Below are positions 19,901 through 29,579 of a stretch of 64,000 nucleotides of DNA, one piece after another. Under the pieces are notes generated by a model. It had not been told where the DNA came from and ran no database searches. It worked only from the letters and a program-made list of their open reading frames with translations. Every line of letters begins with the position of its first letter. Within the stretch, counting starts at the first letter, position 1. The stretch is taken from NCBI GenBank assembly GCA_024704765.1, contig JAKMXF010000166.1:124001-188000 (forward strand), in the 5' to 3' direction. A program made the position numbers and the translations under genes. The stretch is from Oopsacas minuta (Eukaryota > Porifera > Hexactinellida > Lyssacinosida > Leucopsacidae).

Positions 19901-21959
19901 GCAGCAGAGCAGATTGTGTCTCGTCATATTGACAATCTTCAATTGTACGGTCAATTAATTCAATTTCCTTATTCAGTTTAGGAATTTCTTCATCTTCAAC
20001 TAAAGGTACACTATCTACAATCTCAGTTAGATCTTCATAACTGGAAGATCTCCCCTGTTCGGTTAATATAGAGAGCCTTCTCAGAGATCTGTTAGATGAA
20101 GCTGAAAACTGAAATGTAGAGGAGAAAGAATGACGTAATTGTTTATCCTGAGGGTCTAATGTTAATTGCTTGGATAATTTGGGTCTAGGTTCGTAGCTTG
20201 ACCTCCGTAGGGGTAGTTTAGTATCAGAGCTATCTAAAGAGCCGCGAGATTCCCGTGAAGTTCGTACTTGATTCTTCTTAATCTGTTTGACATATATCTT
20301 TTGTAAGTTAATATAATCAAACAGTTTGGCGGTATCAACTTTCGGTAATAAACACTCTGTATTTTGACTACAGATTAAGTTAGGTTGAGAACTTCTCCTA
20401 TGTCTAGATGCTAGTTTATAGCTAGCTGAAGGAATATCATTCATAGAAGAGAATTCATGTTTAATAGCTCGATCAAGAGATGAATCTACCACTGTTAATC
20501 TGGCTCTTGAAGTTGTAAACATATAATTATCATTGAAATACTCCTGATAGTATTGTGAGTGTTGAGTATGTGATTTCGGTATACTATAGAAAGGATATAA
20601 AGTATCTCTCAGCTGACCTCTGTTCATGGAGTACTTGGGAGAGGAGGGTAACCATAAGGGATACAAGAATTTTGGTCTTCTATGATACCTCATACCTACT
20701 AACTTAGAGGGTATCTCATCTGTGTGTAGGGGAGAGGGAGATAGAGGAGTTGTTCTGGAAGTTAGGCAAAACTGGTGTATACTTGTATCTTCTGCGGTGT
20801 ATGCAGGTGCTAGTTTTCGCGTTGGTCTATGCATCTTAATATCAGGCAGTTTAATCTCCATACCTTGTACAAGGAGAGGGAGATTATCATTGAGAGAGGG
20901 ATCTGGGGAATGAGATGAGAGAGGTTCTTGTAAAGTTGGAATAATTTCATCTTCTACAACAAGTGAGTGATCGGGTTGTTCGTCTACTATGACGTCACAC
21001 CTTGTCTCGGTTTCTTCCATTATAATAGAACTAGATTGGTCAGGAGAACTTAACAATTTCACATTTAGTGTTCCTTCTATTTTAACATCTTCAGGTTGCC
21101 TAATGTCTAAAGTAGAAAACCTTCTAACAGCAAGAGGCATAGACTGTGTGTGTCTAGTAAAATACTGAGTACTCTTAGAAGATAACACAGGCTGTATAGT
21201 ATGTACTTCGCTATGAGTCTTTTGTAATATATTTCCCTCATCAGCAAATAGATTCTCAACAGAGATAGATAGTGTGGGATGTAAACCAGGTGACGTCAGG
21301 TTATGTATTAATATATTCTTGTTTTGGGATGATATACTGAGACGTGAGGGTTGGTAAGGCTCTCTCTCTATAGTATTTGCTTTATCTGTGTCACTCGAGT
21401 TTAATACATCAATAAGAGGGCTGGATACAGTAGAAGTTTGTAATGATTGCTCACTCGGGACTATCCTACGGGAGTCAAATAATGAGTGTTGACGCGATTT
21501 CTTGAAATTTGTAAAACTGTCTTCAGATTCAAAAGAAGAGAAATTAGAGTAAGATCTCTCTAATATCATTTCATCAACTCTCAATTCTGGAGCTGATAGG
21601 TTATCAAATGGTGTCTGTGATTCAGTTAGAGGATCCCATAAAGACTGCGGAATATGTAGAGTAGTTGGTATTTGTATGTAAGATTCTGAGCTAATATGTT
21701 CCTGAGATTGAGGGGGAGATAAGCTATCACTAAGTCCGTGAGAGCTATTAGTGTGTAGCACAACATTAGGAATATCTAAATTCAATTCAGTTGTTAGGTG
21801 ATCTGATCTAAGAGAAGAGGGAGTTTCTTGTCTACGTAGCTTTGGGAGATGAACAGGTTTAGAACGCTTACTGAATTGTATAGGAGCTGTTGTCATGTGT
21901 GATGATACAATAGCTAGTTTAGGTGTAGCTCTAGGCTTTATGTCGTGTGTCTGACTCAT
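16983..21959 (-). CDS. Giant tetratricopeptide-repeat protein, TTC6-like (1658 aa)
   Basis: One exon with an ATG at 21959. The first ~680 residues are low complexity, Ser/Thr/Pro-rich and probably disordered. From about residue 690 to the end there are more than 20 TPR units with the expected W/LG-Y-A-F-A-P spacing, for example AYDCFTSALDLEPGYGEPLW, NAIQDFSSAISLDPDDTQAL and AIQDLTRTISLDPNCYLAYY. TPR arrays form a superhelical scaffold for protein binding; nothing enzymatic is visible. The overall plan, a long non-repeat N-terminus followed by an uninterrupted array to the C-terminus, and the total length resemble the poorly studied TTC6 of animals, but other long TPR proteins cannot be excluded by eye. 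The gene is intronless over 5 kb. Confidence 0.75.
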   Translation of the reverse strand: MSQTHDIKPRATPKLAIVSSHMTTAPIQFSKRSKPVHLPKLRRQETPSSLRSDHLTTELNLDIPNVVLHTNSSHGLSDSLSPPQSQEHISSESYIQIPTTLHIPQSLWDPLTESQTPFDNLSAPELRVDEMILERSYSNFSSFESEDSFTNFKKSRQHSLFDSRRIVPSEQSLQTSTVSSPLIDVLNSSDTDKANTIEREPYQPSRLSISSQNKNILIHNLTSPGLHPTLSISVENLFADEGNILQKTHSEVHTIQPVLSSKSTQYFTRHTQSMPLAVRRFSTLDIRQPEDVKIEGTLNVKLLSSPDQSSSIIMEETETRCDVIVDEQPDHSLVVEDEIIPTLQEPLSSHSPDPSLNDNLPLLVQGMEIKLPDIKMHRPTRKLAPAYTAEDTSIHQFCLTSRTTPLSPSPLHTDEIPSKLVGMRYHRRPKFLYPLWLPSSPKYSMNRGQLRDTLYPFYSIPKSHTQHSQYYQEYFNDNYMFTTSRARLTVVDSSLDRAIKHEFSSMNDIPSASYKLASRHRRSSQPNLICSQNTECLLPKVDTAKLFDYINLQKIYVKQIKKNQVRTSRESRGSLDSSDTKLPLRRSSYEPRPKLSKQLTLDPQDKQLRHSFSSTFQFSASSNRSLRRLSILTEQGRSSSYEDLTEIVDSVPLVEDEEIPKLNKEIELIDRTIEDCQYDETQSALLLCKKGIILRLIGRLTEAYDCFTSALDLEPGYGEPLWYRAIISYVNSLNTPALRDLLTLLMLNPKHIQAYKLRGSLYSDIGLYTNAIQDFSSAISLDPDDTQALMLRSEIYEKNGDTTLAMEDLKRTAVLDKSNTLVLFKTVRYQISKTMYQSALDNVSVILHSDPRNIAALLLRGKCYFMLHACFESLKDYSAAIHYDPTSFLAFYHRACVLRKAEPWQAIRDLSTAIILDVDKVNTESILHRGIVYRSIKLFDEAFHDLSTYIKLQPNLAIGHTIIGLMYHKHRKDYHRAIYHLTLSIALDPINAKTYVCRGDAYFCLSELKSALLDYSRASHLSPDDTNYHILRGKVLLYMDKLSLAKNHLYYSRKLKPGDNYVKSHTGQSSILQLVVVENFLGRHEDALELLENSSRGIPSYDSYVLLGKTLIKLKNYQHALENLTIAKRLLAKSTDVEGKNRKIANILFLQGICAYSLGRNNKAIEMLTESLSCYPQSHETYYFRGLASIKSPHNKKGILDLNKSLALNNKFFQAYLARASYYFMEGRISKAILNCNEAIELESDSIRAYFYRGTLKYFLKSFPSAIQDLTRTISLDPNCYLAYYNRGLCYSSIGSYQEAINDYSTAQCLLESCKHTLSPDNIIEAKIVQNRGLMYFILRDYVNSLNDFKFVSMHLAIRDKLSKNLAIPLYQATGISLHRLGQVNQAVNYMNLMLELDITCIDAFIGRGTIYMDYMNRPGFQLSKNDFCRAIHLNPTCVVARINLAFLLQFEGKFAQAWRHLTNALESDPNNPCALEGKAIICLQMKDTFAATLDIDRAIKNKKTPQILNSAGIIYFYSRYPKQAMEFFIAATKLDPTYQLAFFNAGTLLLINKLYIECEQTFSKAILPEFKTDEHILINRSVARLLLNRKKDSLEDLKLAEDGNPNFSHIFLNKAHHYILSEDKQLAYDSYQQALNIGSNNSTIVEQAIETLLNSHL

Positions 21960-22516
21960 TCTAATGGAAATTAAAAAAAAATTCTGTCGTTTTAATTATT
22001 ACAGAAGGTATTAACTCGACATAATGGTATAATAATGACAAATTCCTGCAGGAACCAATTTATTCGAACTGCGGAATCAATTGTGTAGTTAGCATTTTTT
22101 GGTAGTCTACGCAGAGAAATAACATAATTGCTAATTTGCTATAACCATCTGATCTAGTTATCTCAATAAACAAACTTAGTTTAATATACATGTACTTGTA
22201 AGAACTATCTCATAAAGATCCTGATACTCTTAGTAAGATTGATTAGATTTCTACCCCCATTCCTAATTGCTAATTCTTAAGAACTTGTACTTCGTGAATT
22301 AGAACCATAATTGTTCAATTAATTAATAAACTAGCAGGTCAATTGGCCGTCTTATGTTTCACAATAAATTGTCCTGGTTATAAACCAAGTATTTCAATAG
22401 TACAGTAACCTCTAAAATAGTGCAACAATACAAGATAATGAAATGACATCCACAAGAAAGCTAAAACATCTTTACTAACATGCCAAAAAGATGCCATTAT
22501 AATCAAAATATTCAAA
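21960..22516. other. Intergenic region between TPR gene and kinase
   Basis: About 560 bp of AT-rich DNA. One pogo-like end (TACAGTAACCTCTAAAATAG) lies near 22401, but no matching second end is visible. No gene seen. Confidence 0.45.
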
Positions 22517-23584
22517 TCACTTATCATTAAAATTGTCAATACGTTTAAAAATTAACTTCTTCAAATCTTCAATAGAAACATTAATTCCCTTGACATAATC
22601 GTGGTAGACAGGGCAAGCTATAAAATCGTTTGTTGGGAAAGATTTCAAAAATGAATGTTCCAAAGCTAGTTTAGCTGAAGGACGGATTTTCGCATCAAAA
22701 CAGAGTAAATTTTCTAAAAAGCTAGTCAGATCTTTGCTACAAGAATTGACTAGTTTAATTATGTGATTTTTCTGCACTCCTTTGCAAGTTTTAGCGGTTT
22801 CATATAAACGCTTATCTTGGATATTATCAATCCAATCAAATTCATTAATTTCCAAAATATCTATCATTTGAGTTAAAACTTTCGACGCATCAGTCGAAGT
22901 GAAGAGTGGAGACCCAGTAACCATTTCAAATAGAACACAGCCAACAGCCCAGATATCGACCCTATAATCAGCTGGCCAACCTAACACAATCTCAGGTGTA
23001 TTATTCCACCATGTAGATACATAACCAATAGAAACCTCACTGGATGCTAAGCCAAAGTCGATTATCTTAATAATTTCATTATTATCAACCATTAGGTTAT
23101 ACGGGTTGATATCACGATGTACTACACCAGCAGAATGTATGTAACGTAACCCCTGCAAAGTTTGAGAAATATAAGATTGTATTTGACATCCGGTCAGAGG
23201 ATTGGATTTGATGAGTTCATATAGCGTTCGGTGACAAAGTTCAAGAACTATATAAAAACTGATAGAAGAATCAGGGATATTTTGCGAAAATGGGGACATT
23301 AGTATATCAAGAATATTCACAATATTTTTATGGTTAAAATGAGATAGAAGAGATAATTCTGTATAGAATGATAAAGCTCTATCAGCGTATAACAACATCA
23401 TTGTACAACACTTTATAGCAACTTTTCCATTTGTTTCAGAATCAAATGCTTGGCAAACAGACCCGAATGCTCCTTTCCCAATATATTCAACAGCTGAATA
23501 TGTACGTGGTAACTGCCAGGTCTCCCATTGAACTTCAAAATCAACCCATTCTTGTAGAGACAAAGATTCATCTTGACATGCCAT
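22517..23584 (-). CDS. Divergent MAPK-like protein kinase (355 aa)
   Basis: A Ser/Thr kinase of the CMGC group, closest by eye to p38-type MAP kinases. Visible are the Gly-loop GKGAFGSV (36-43), VAIK Lys58, alpha-C Glu76, HRD (156-158) with Asn163, DFG (176-178), the GYVST segment before the P+1 loop, the YRVDIWAVGC block (207-215), and a MAPK-like tail (SIEDLKKLIFKRI). The catalytic core is intact, so activity is plausible. Three positions are unusual: the TxY activation motif reads IGY (186-188), so the phospho-Thr is lost; the HRDLKP lysine is Asn160; and the RWYRAPE block is TWWNNTPE. Activation by a canonical dual-specificity MAP2K would therefore be altered. One exon; the ATG at 23584 is the first in frame. 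Confidence 0.85.
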   Translation of the reverse strand: MACQDESLSLQEWVDFEVQWETWQLPRTYSAVEYIGKGAFGSVCQAFDSETNGKVAIKCCTMMLLYADRALSFYTELSLLSHFNHKNIVNILDILMSPFSQNIPDSSISFYIVLELCHRTLYELIKSNPLTGCQIQSYISQTLQGLRYIHSAGVVHRDINPYNLMVDNNEIIKIIDFGLASSEVSIGYVSTWWNNTPEIVLGWPADYRVDIWAVGCVLFEMVTGSPLFTSTDASKVLTQMIDILEINEFDWIDNIQDKRLYETAKTCKGVQKNHIIKLVNSCSKDLTSFLENLLCFDAKIRPSAKLALEHSFLKSFPTNDFIACPVYHDYVKGINVSIEDLKKLIFKRIDNFNDK

Positions 23585-24304
23585 TTAGATAATTAATTCA
23601 AGTATTGAATAGGTCATTGAATTACAAATAATGATAACCAGTAAATACAGTTAGAACTTAGAGGACTATATATATGGTATTAATTTGCAAAACTATCCGT
23701 TGAGTTAAATAATTCGTATTCAGCTAACCTGTAAGTATTAACAAGTATAATTAGTTAGATAGTTAAGTTAAATGGTGGGTGGAGCAAACAGTATACCAAA
23801 TGATCTGTTATAATTAATTAAAATGTCGTAATTAGAAATGATCCATACAGATCCAAACAATAGATCCGTTATCTCAGGGGATCCTAATTCGTTCTCGGTC
23901 ACAGTGTGGCTATGAAAAGAATTTTGACTTTGTTATGAACTTTGAAAATATGTGGCAAGGAACATATGTATCACATGCGGTTTTCTACAGCAGTCTCATA
24001 TAATGATCGGAGGAATATGAGCTATGATAAGGTGAACAGTCCTTGGCTTGGACCAATTATGAATATATCATGATACCCTAGTTAAGGTAATATTGTCTCT
24101 TTGTAAAATAATTAATCTCACAATACTAATGCTTTTTGAGCAAATCTATAATTAATTAAGCTAACTTCTAAATCATTAATAATCCTGTAGGAGAAATTTA
24201 CAAGAGATAGACCTGTATGGTGTATGGGAGGGTAGTACTCTAATAATTGCATGCATAATGCATTTGAAACAAATCACACACACAACACACTGTGAGATAG
24301 AAAT
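23585..24304. other. Intergenic region between kinase and Suv4-20
   Basis: About 720 bp, AT-rich. It includes a possible pogo-like end near 23652 (TACAGTTAGAACTTAGAGGA) without a partner and an ACACACAACACAC tract near 24278. No gene seen. Confidence 0.45.
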
Positions 24305-25483
24305 CTATTCATGATATTTTCTACGTGACCCCCTAGTTTGAATTATCGTTCTCTTTACTTTCGACTCTTCCGTGATTGTATCCGCTCGTTGTTTAGATTT
24401 ACGATTATATTTTCTTTGTGAATCCGTGTAAGCCCTTCGCTTCTTTCGAGATGATATTTCTCTTTTGTGATCAGGTGTGGAGCGGTTGTGGAGTCTACGT
24501 AATCTTTCTGAAAGGACAATCTTTTTCAGTTCTAAGACAGGTGTATTAGTGGGTGACTTAGGTTCAGAGAAAAATTGTGTGAAACATGAGACTGGTGATA
24601 TTGTGAGGGAATCGGGAGAACTACAATTAGATTGTTCAATAGAAGATAAGGACGATATCATATCAGTTTTGGTACGGAATTGAGGATTCGTTGATCTCAA
24701 ACTATATTTCCTCTTCAAAGGACTAATAAGAGGTCTCTTGGCAAATTGGAACGCCCCATTACCAACACGTTCACATGTGACACATTCACAATTTTCATTT
24801 CCAGGGCCAAAGAAGTTCTCACCATAAAAGCATGTGATTTCTTCTCTGACTGAGATAGGACGTACACACACAACACAGGCTGTATCACGACCAGTTGGCC
24901 AAAATTTACAATTCGGTTTACAATCATGGTTGATATACGCTGCTGGCCCAAGCCAAAGTTGTGAACATTGTTTCCTTGTCGAGTACATAATGCTAAAATC
25001 GTTTTCACCCGTACGGATGAATGCTTTCTCCTCATCAGCATTCATCTCTACGATAAAGCCACTGAGATGGGTAATAGACTCCCCTGAGTTCCACTCTTTG
25101 GTCGCATCCACCTGCACACCCTGTCCACTCTTATCTTGTGAGTATCGATTACAGATTGAATATTCATAGCCAGATTCTGGGAGCAAAACGGCTAAATATC
25201 TGAAGAGATGTTCTCTAAACATATCTTCGTTTGCCTTGCTCTTTGTGAAAAAATAATGTTCAGCCCAATTATTATCGGAAACCAATTTTTCATAAGCCTC
25301 CTCAAAGTCAAGATTGATATGGAATTTTTCAAGATTTCTCATTATTTCTACTGGCTTACCCCGTATTTGGCGAAATTTCTGATTCATCTTATGCGTGGTA
25401 ACGCCCATGAGGGTATCCACTACTAGACTGGTGGAGATATCGTCGAATTCGGCAATTAATCTGACTGTATTATTACACATCAT
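24305..25483 (-). CDS. KMT5B: Histone H4K20 methyltransferase Suv4-20 (KMT5B/C)
   Basis: Di- and trimethylates H4 Lys20 in nuclear chromatin, linked to heterochromatin and DNA repair. The ATG at 25483 gives 392 aa (a second ATG follows directly). The N-terminal domain matches the family start (DDISTSLVVDTLMGVTTHKM, FEEAYEKL, WAEHYF). The SET domain lies at about residues 110-225, with GENDFSIMYSTRKQCSQLWL, the invariant AAYINHDCKPNC, and EITCFYGENFFG. The post-SET zinc site CECVTCE follows at about 235-241. The C-terminal ~140 residues are basic and Ser-rich without a domain, much shorter than vertebrate KMT5B. An intron in the 5' UTR is possible because a CACAG acceptor-like site lies just upstream. 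Symbol given for the KMT5B/C family; the ancestral single gene cannot be split into B or C. Confidence 0.93.
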   Translation of the reverse strand: MMCNNTVRLIAEFDDISTSLVVDTLMGVTTHKMNQKFRQIRGKPVEIMRNLEKFHINLDFEEAYEKLVSDNNWAEHYFFTKSKANEDMFREHLFRYLAVLLPESGYEYSICNRYSQDKSGQGVQVDATKEWNSGESITHLSGFIVEMNADEEKAFIRTGENDFSIMYSTRKQCSQLWLGPAAYINHDCKPNCKFWPTGRDTACVVCVRPISVREEITCFYGENFFGPGNENCECVTCERVGNGAFQFAKRPLISPLKRKYSLRSTNPQFRTKTDMISSLSSIEQSNCSSPDSLTISPVSCFTQFFSEPKSPTNTPVLELKKIVLSERLRRLHNRSTPDHKREISSRKKRRAYTDSQRKYNRKSKQRADTITEESKVKRTIIQTRGSRRKYHE

Positions 25484-27141
25484 GCCTGTGATAGGTTGAA
25501 CTATATTGATTAGAACCAAGAATTATATGAATCAGTGAATCAGATAGTATTCATAGTTATAACCTTATGTAATCCTGCTATTCCATATTACTGGTTGAAA
25601 TTATGACACATTATGGTAAGGAACACTTATGATGCCCATTTTTGAGTGAGAAATTCATCACTTAGGATTAGGAACAGGTTTCACTAATTCATATCATTTA
25701 TTTTGATCACTTCATTCTTATATTAGTTTTACGTAATCTAAATTCAATTGCCCCAGCCTCTTACAATGCCCGAATGCTATATAATTTTCAGCTATTGTTA
25801 GGGTTTATAAACTGAATCAATTCTATAATCGGATAGAGAGTAGATAAGATAAGAATAAAGGTGTTGTGTAACGTAAAATAAGGACATTTTGGAACGGCTG
25901 AATGCAAAATTAAATCAACTTATATAGCCATTTGTCTTGCTTAGACAGCTATGAGAGAATAAAAGTCAAACTTAAGCCTGTCATATAAAGTACTATACTT
26001 GTTTCTCATCACCGCCCGTTTGGAGAGATTTTTCTCTCCAAATTTATGGATAGTCATAATATTTACATACGTATCTCTGGCGTATAAAAATAAAAATAAA
26101 ATACTGTCCGCCGTACCAGTTTCCAAAGAAAATCCCGATGAGAAACAAGTAATTTATTTTACATGACCTTATATGTCATTTATAATATTCTCACCTAAAA
26201 TAATGATACAAACGTAGATAGTTACACCAAAACTATTATTTTATTGAATTACTTTCTGGATACATTGTATGATCTCAAGGTTATTATTTCGCTTGTTGTA
26301 TCCATAAATTCATCGAAAGTTTCCTAATTAGGCAAAAGTATACATAATAGCATTGGATTTCATCTATCATATCGATATAACAGGACCGTGGAGAACTCAT
26401 TGATTGTGGGGTCAACCTTGCATAATAAACAATATATCCTTATTTAGTCGAAGGTTATCCTTACAGCTGGCTTAAATTTGATATCATGTTGTTATCATAT
26501 TTTACAACATAGATCATTGCTGAATGCTGAAGAAACAATTCAGTAACAAAGCATTAGATTGTATTATCTTAAGTTGCAGAAGATTTTCGATTCATCAACC
26601 ATCTGTTTTATTTTAGAAGATAGCTCTTGTTACAGGAAATCCTGAGAATATTGTACAGTGCATCCTCTATAAGCGGGGCAATATTGGTCCACATTCATTC
26701 ATTTCCATAGAAACGAACATCTATAAACGGGGAATGGGGGATTATACGATAAATTTCTTGAACAATCATTTTTTGTGCTAAATTTAGAATACAAACGTTA
26801 ATATTATAATTGGGGAACGGGGGTTTATCAGGAAATTCGCCGTCCCACACTTACAGAGGTTCTACTGTATTAGCTGAAACAAGATATGATAACGTGGCCA
26901 TCACGTAGGTGCTAATATAAATCACAATTATTACATCCATCAATAGTGGCATACAACACTTGATTACAGCTTCACCACCTTGCCAATCCTAAATACATAC
27001 ATTGGTACATATATTGTATGGTATGCTGTATGTAATATAATAATTTAACTTAGCAGAGATTAATTCTGATAATAGGTAGGCTCTTAAACACAGTTGAACC
27101 ATTTATTAGATATTTGCACTTATTTAGTTAGTAAAAAGGAA
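25484..27141. other. Gene-poor region with a pogo-like MITE
   Basis: About 1.66 kb between the divergent Suv4-20 and IgTIR genes, so it should hold both promoters. It contains the MITE at 26656-26867 and a short perfect hairpin TTTGGAGAGA...TCTCTCCAAA at about 26019-26043. The 61-codon minus ORF at 25941-26126 has no support. Confidence 0.5.
26656..26867. mobile_element. 212-bp pogo/Tigger-like MITE
   Basis: Begins CAGTGCATCCTCTATAAGCG and ends with the inverse of CAGTAGAACCTCTGTAAG, flanked by TA at 26654-26655 and 26868-26869. The interior has GC-richer GGGG blocks (GCGGGGCAAT, ACGGGGAATGGGGG, GGGGAACGGGGG) arranged as imperfect repeats. Confidence 0.6.
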
Positions 27142-29206
27142 ATGAAGAATATAATATTTGCATTATTTCTCCTCTATCCTCTTTCAATAACAGGCTATCA
27201 GATAGAAGAAGCAACAAATAGAAACAAAGTCTTTCTGTCCCAAAAAAGTTTGTTATAAATATTTTCATCAGTCAGTTTAGATGAAATTACTTGGCAATAA
27301 TTATTGATTTCTGAATTAGACAATGATTGCTCTTCGAAAACTCCAATATATGATGCCTTTAAGAACGCGTCACTTACATTCTACTGCCCATTCAAGCCAA
27401 TAGAATGGATTTACAGAACAAATGCCGATTGGAAATATGAGTTTCAAATAAATGAGAAGAGAGATTTAAATTTTACGATTGAGGTAAAATCTCTACAAGA
27501 AGGATGTGTATGTTGCAGATCAATTATATGTAAGTTTCCAATATTAGTATTTATTCTGTAGTAACCATGAGCTCAAGCATCTCTCTCTCTTTCTCTAGAT
27601 TATACTTTAGCATGCATACAGCTCAAAATAAATTCAGCTCCAATCCTGAATTATTTTTATCCATATGTAACAGCTACATATTGTGATGAACCATTTGAAA
27701 TTGTATGTCCATTCACTGGATATCCTCAGATGAACTATACTTGGGTATTTTATTATGACAACAACGTGAATCAAACTGAAGGTACAAGGTTAACGATATT
27801 AGTAAATTTATACAATTTTCTATTACGCATTCAAAACTTATATTGCCATAATTTGACACTTGAATACTATTTCTAGTCAATCTGCCAGCTATGAAAGGCC
27901 AAACTCACAATGAAGTTCTACATTTCGATAAATATAGTACAGATATGAGAAGTGGTACATTCCATTGTACTGCAGAAAATGAATATGGAATAGGAGGGAA
28001 ATCCACTGCAGATAATGGAAGACATGCCAGGCCTAGATTCCAACTTTCTGCTCCACAAGAGTGTGTAGGATATAATCAATATTTTGCAAGTGATCTCAGT
28101 CAAGAATATAAAGGCTCAATCGGAGGAAACGTAACAATGTCATGTAGCATACAGTATGCTTGTCAATTTCCACAAGATTGTTTGGATTATATAAAATGGG
28201 ATGACTCTTTGTTCCCTCCTGATAGGACAGTCAAAGCTAATATTTCTAGTTGCTCAAGATGTGCAGGTAATATTGCTATAAGTTGTAAATTAAGAATGGA
28301 ATAATCTATTTATGTAATTTCATTTAGCTATAAAGAATAGGACGATTTTCAATATTGAAGCAAGTGATTTCAATAAAATCTATTCATGCACAATTACTAA
28401 ACCAAGAGGTTATAAAATATTCCACTATAATACCACATTGAAAACAGCCTCACAAAATATCCAATCATTCAACCCAATTCCTGCACTACTACCAACGACT
28501 ATCATATTGATAGCTCTTACGATTTTAACTATTTCTTTTATCTCATTGGGAATATATTACAAGAAGAATATTACAATGTTTTTCTACTATCGACTAGCGA
28601 AAGAACCGCCTTATGTGAAAGGATTAAAGTATGATGCGTTTATTAGTTTCGCATCTTTAGACAAAGATTTTGTGGAGGAAAAGGTGAGCAATTATGTTTA
28701 CAAATTCTTAGAATTGTCTATAATTAGTAATACTTTATTTAAATTAGATTCATAATAGAGTTAATAATGCTGGGTATAAGGTAATCTGGTATCCAGATGA
28801 TTTTCCAGCAGGAGGTATAATTTTACAAGAAGCTAAAGATTCTATTTGGAAATCGAGTAAGTTTATAGGTCGCTGATCAAATTCTATTTCAAGATTAGCT
28901 TTCCAAGCCCAAACATATTATATCACATTCTTCAAACTTATTTGTATAGGGAAAACAATTCTATGTTTGAGTGAGAACTTCCTTAGAAGCGATTATTGCA
29001 AAGCTGAGAAAGATTTCTGTTTCGAAAAGGCAATGGAGACATTTAAGAACTTTCTTATCATAATACATCTAGACAACTGTGAAATTCCGAGTGATATGAA
29101 AAAACTGAAGATTATAGAAATGAGTCTTCAGGGTAATCAAGCGAGAGCTTTCTCGAATCTGAAGTATCTTCTCAAAGCACCTGTTAATACCGTTGTAACT
29201 AACTGA
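27142..29206 (+). CDS. IgTIR receptor: Ig-like ectodomain, one TM, intracellular TIR (7 exons)
   Basis: Predicted exons: 27142-27247, 27320-27529, 27599-27781, 27877-28266, 28328-28683, 28748-28856, 28950-29206. All introns are GT/AG, 61-95 bp, and stay in frame, giving about 536 aa. A signal peptide (residues 1-19) leads to three Ig-like modules, shown by paired Cys with a Trp between (FYCPF..EWIY; IVCPF..TWVF..FHCTAENEYG; MSCSIQ..IKW..YSCTI). One TM helix (about 350-373) is followed by a TIR domain with box 1 KYDAFISFASLDKDFV and box 2 PDDFPAGG, then SENFLRSDYC. This is the IL1R-like order of Ig and TIR domains, so it probably signals in innate immunity through TIR adaptors. The FW pair of TIR box 3 is not evident. 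The first donor (AAAAAA|GTTTGT) is the weakest; the others are good. Confidence 0.85.
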
Positions 29207-29579
29207 GCTGAAAAGATACGTTTTTACAATTACAAGAATGGTATTCTAATATTAAACACTTTTCAAGGAAAATTTGATTTGAGTTTCATGTGCGTGTTAA
29301 TCAATTAATTTTTATATATTATTGTAATTCTTAGGCACAAACTGTGCTTTTTTTATTATTTTTTGTTAGACGCTATCCAGATATCAAAACATGATCTTTT
29401 GAGCATTTACATAACATGTTAGAGTGAGAAAGTAAAGGTTAATTTGCGATCTAAAGCATATACCAACACGTAATAGAGACAAAAGGTAATCAATGATTAA
29501 TATTACGTTAGTTCTGATTGAAATTTCAACGTATACACTTAATCAGTTCTCAAAACTATACAAAAATATAATGGTCCAG
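29207..29579. other. Intergenic region between convergent IgTIR and ARIH2
   Basis: About 370 bp holding the 3' ends of two convergent genes. T-rich and A-rich runs only; no repeat or RNA gene seen. Confidence 0.5.

Noticed and set aside
25941-26126. 61-codon ORF near a small hairpin
   Set aside because: Too short and without support; the hairpin stem is only about 10 bp.
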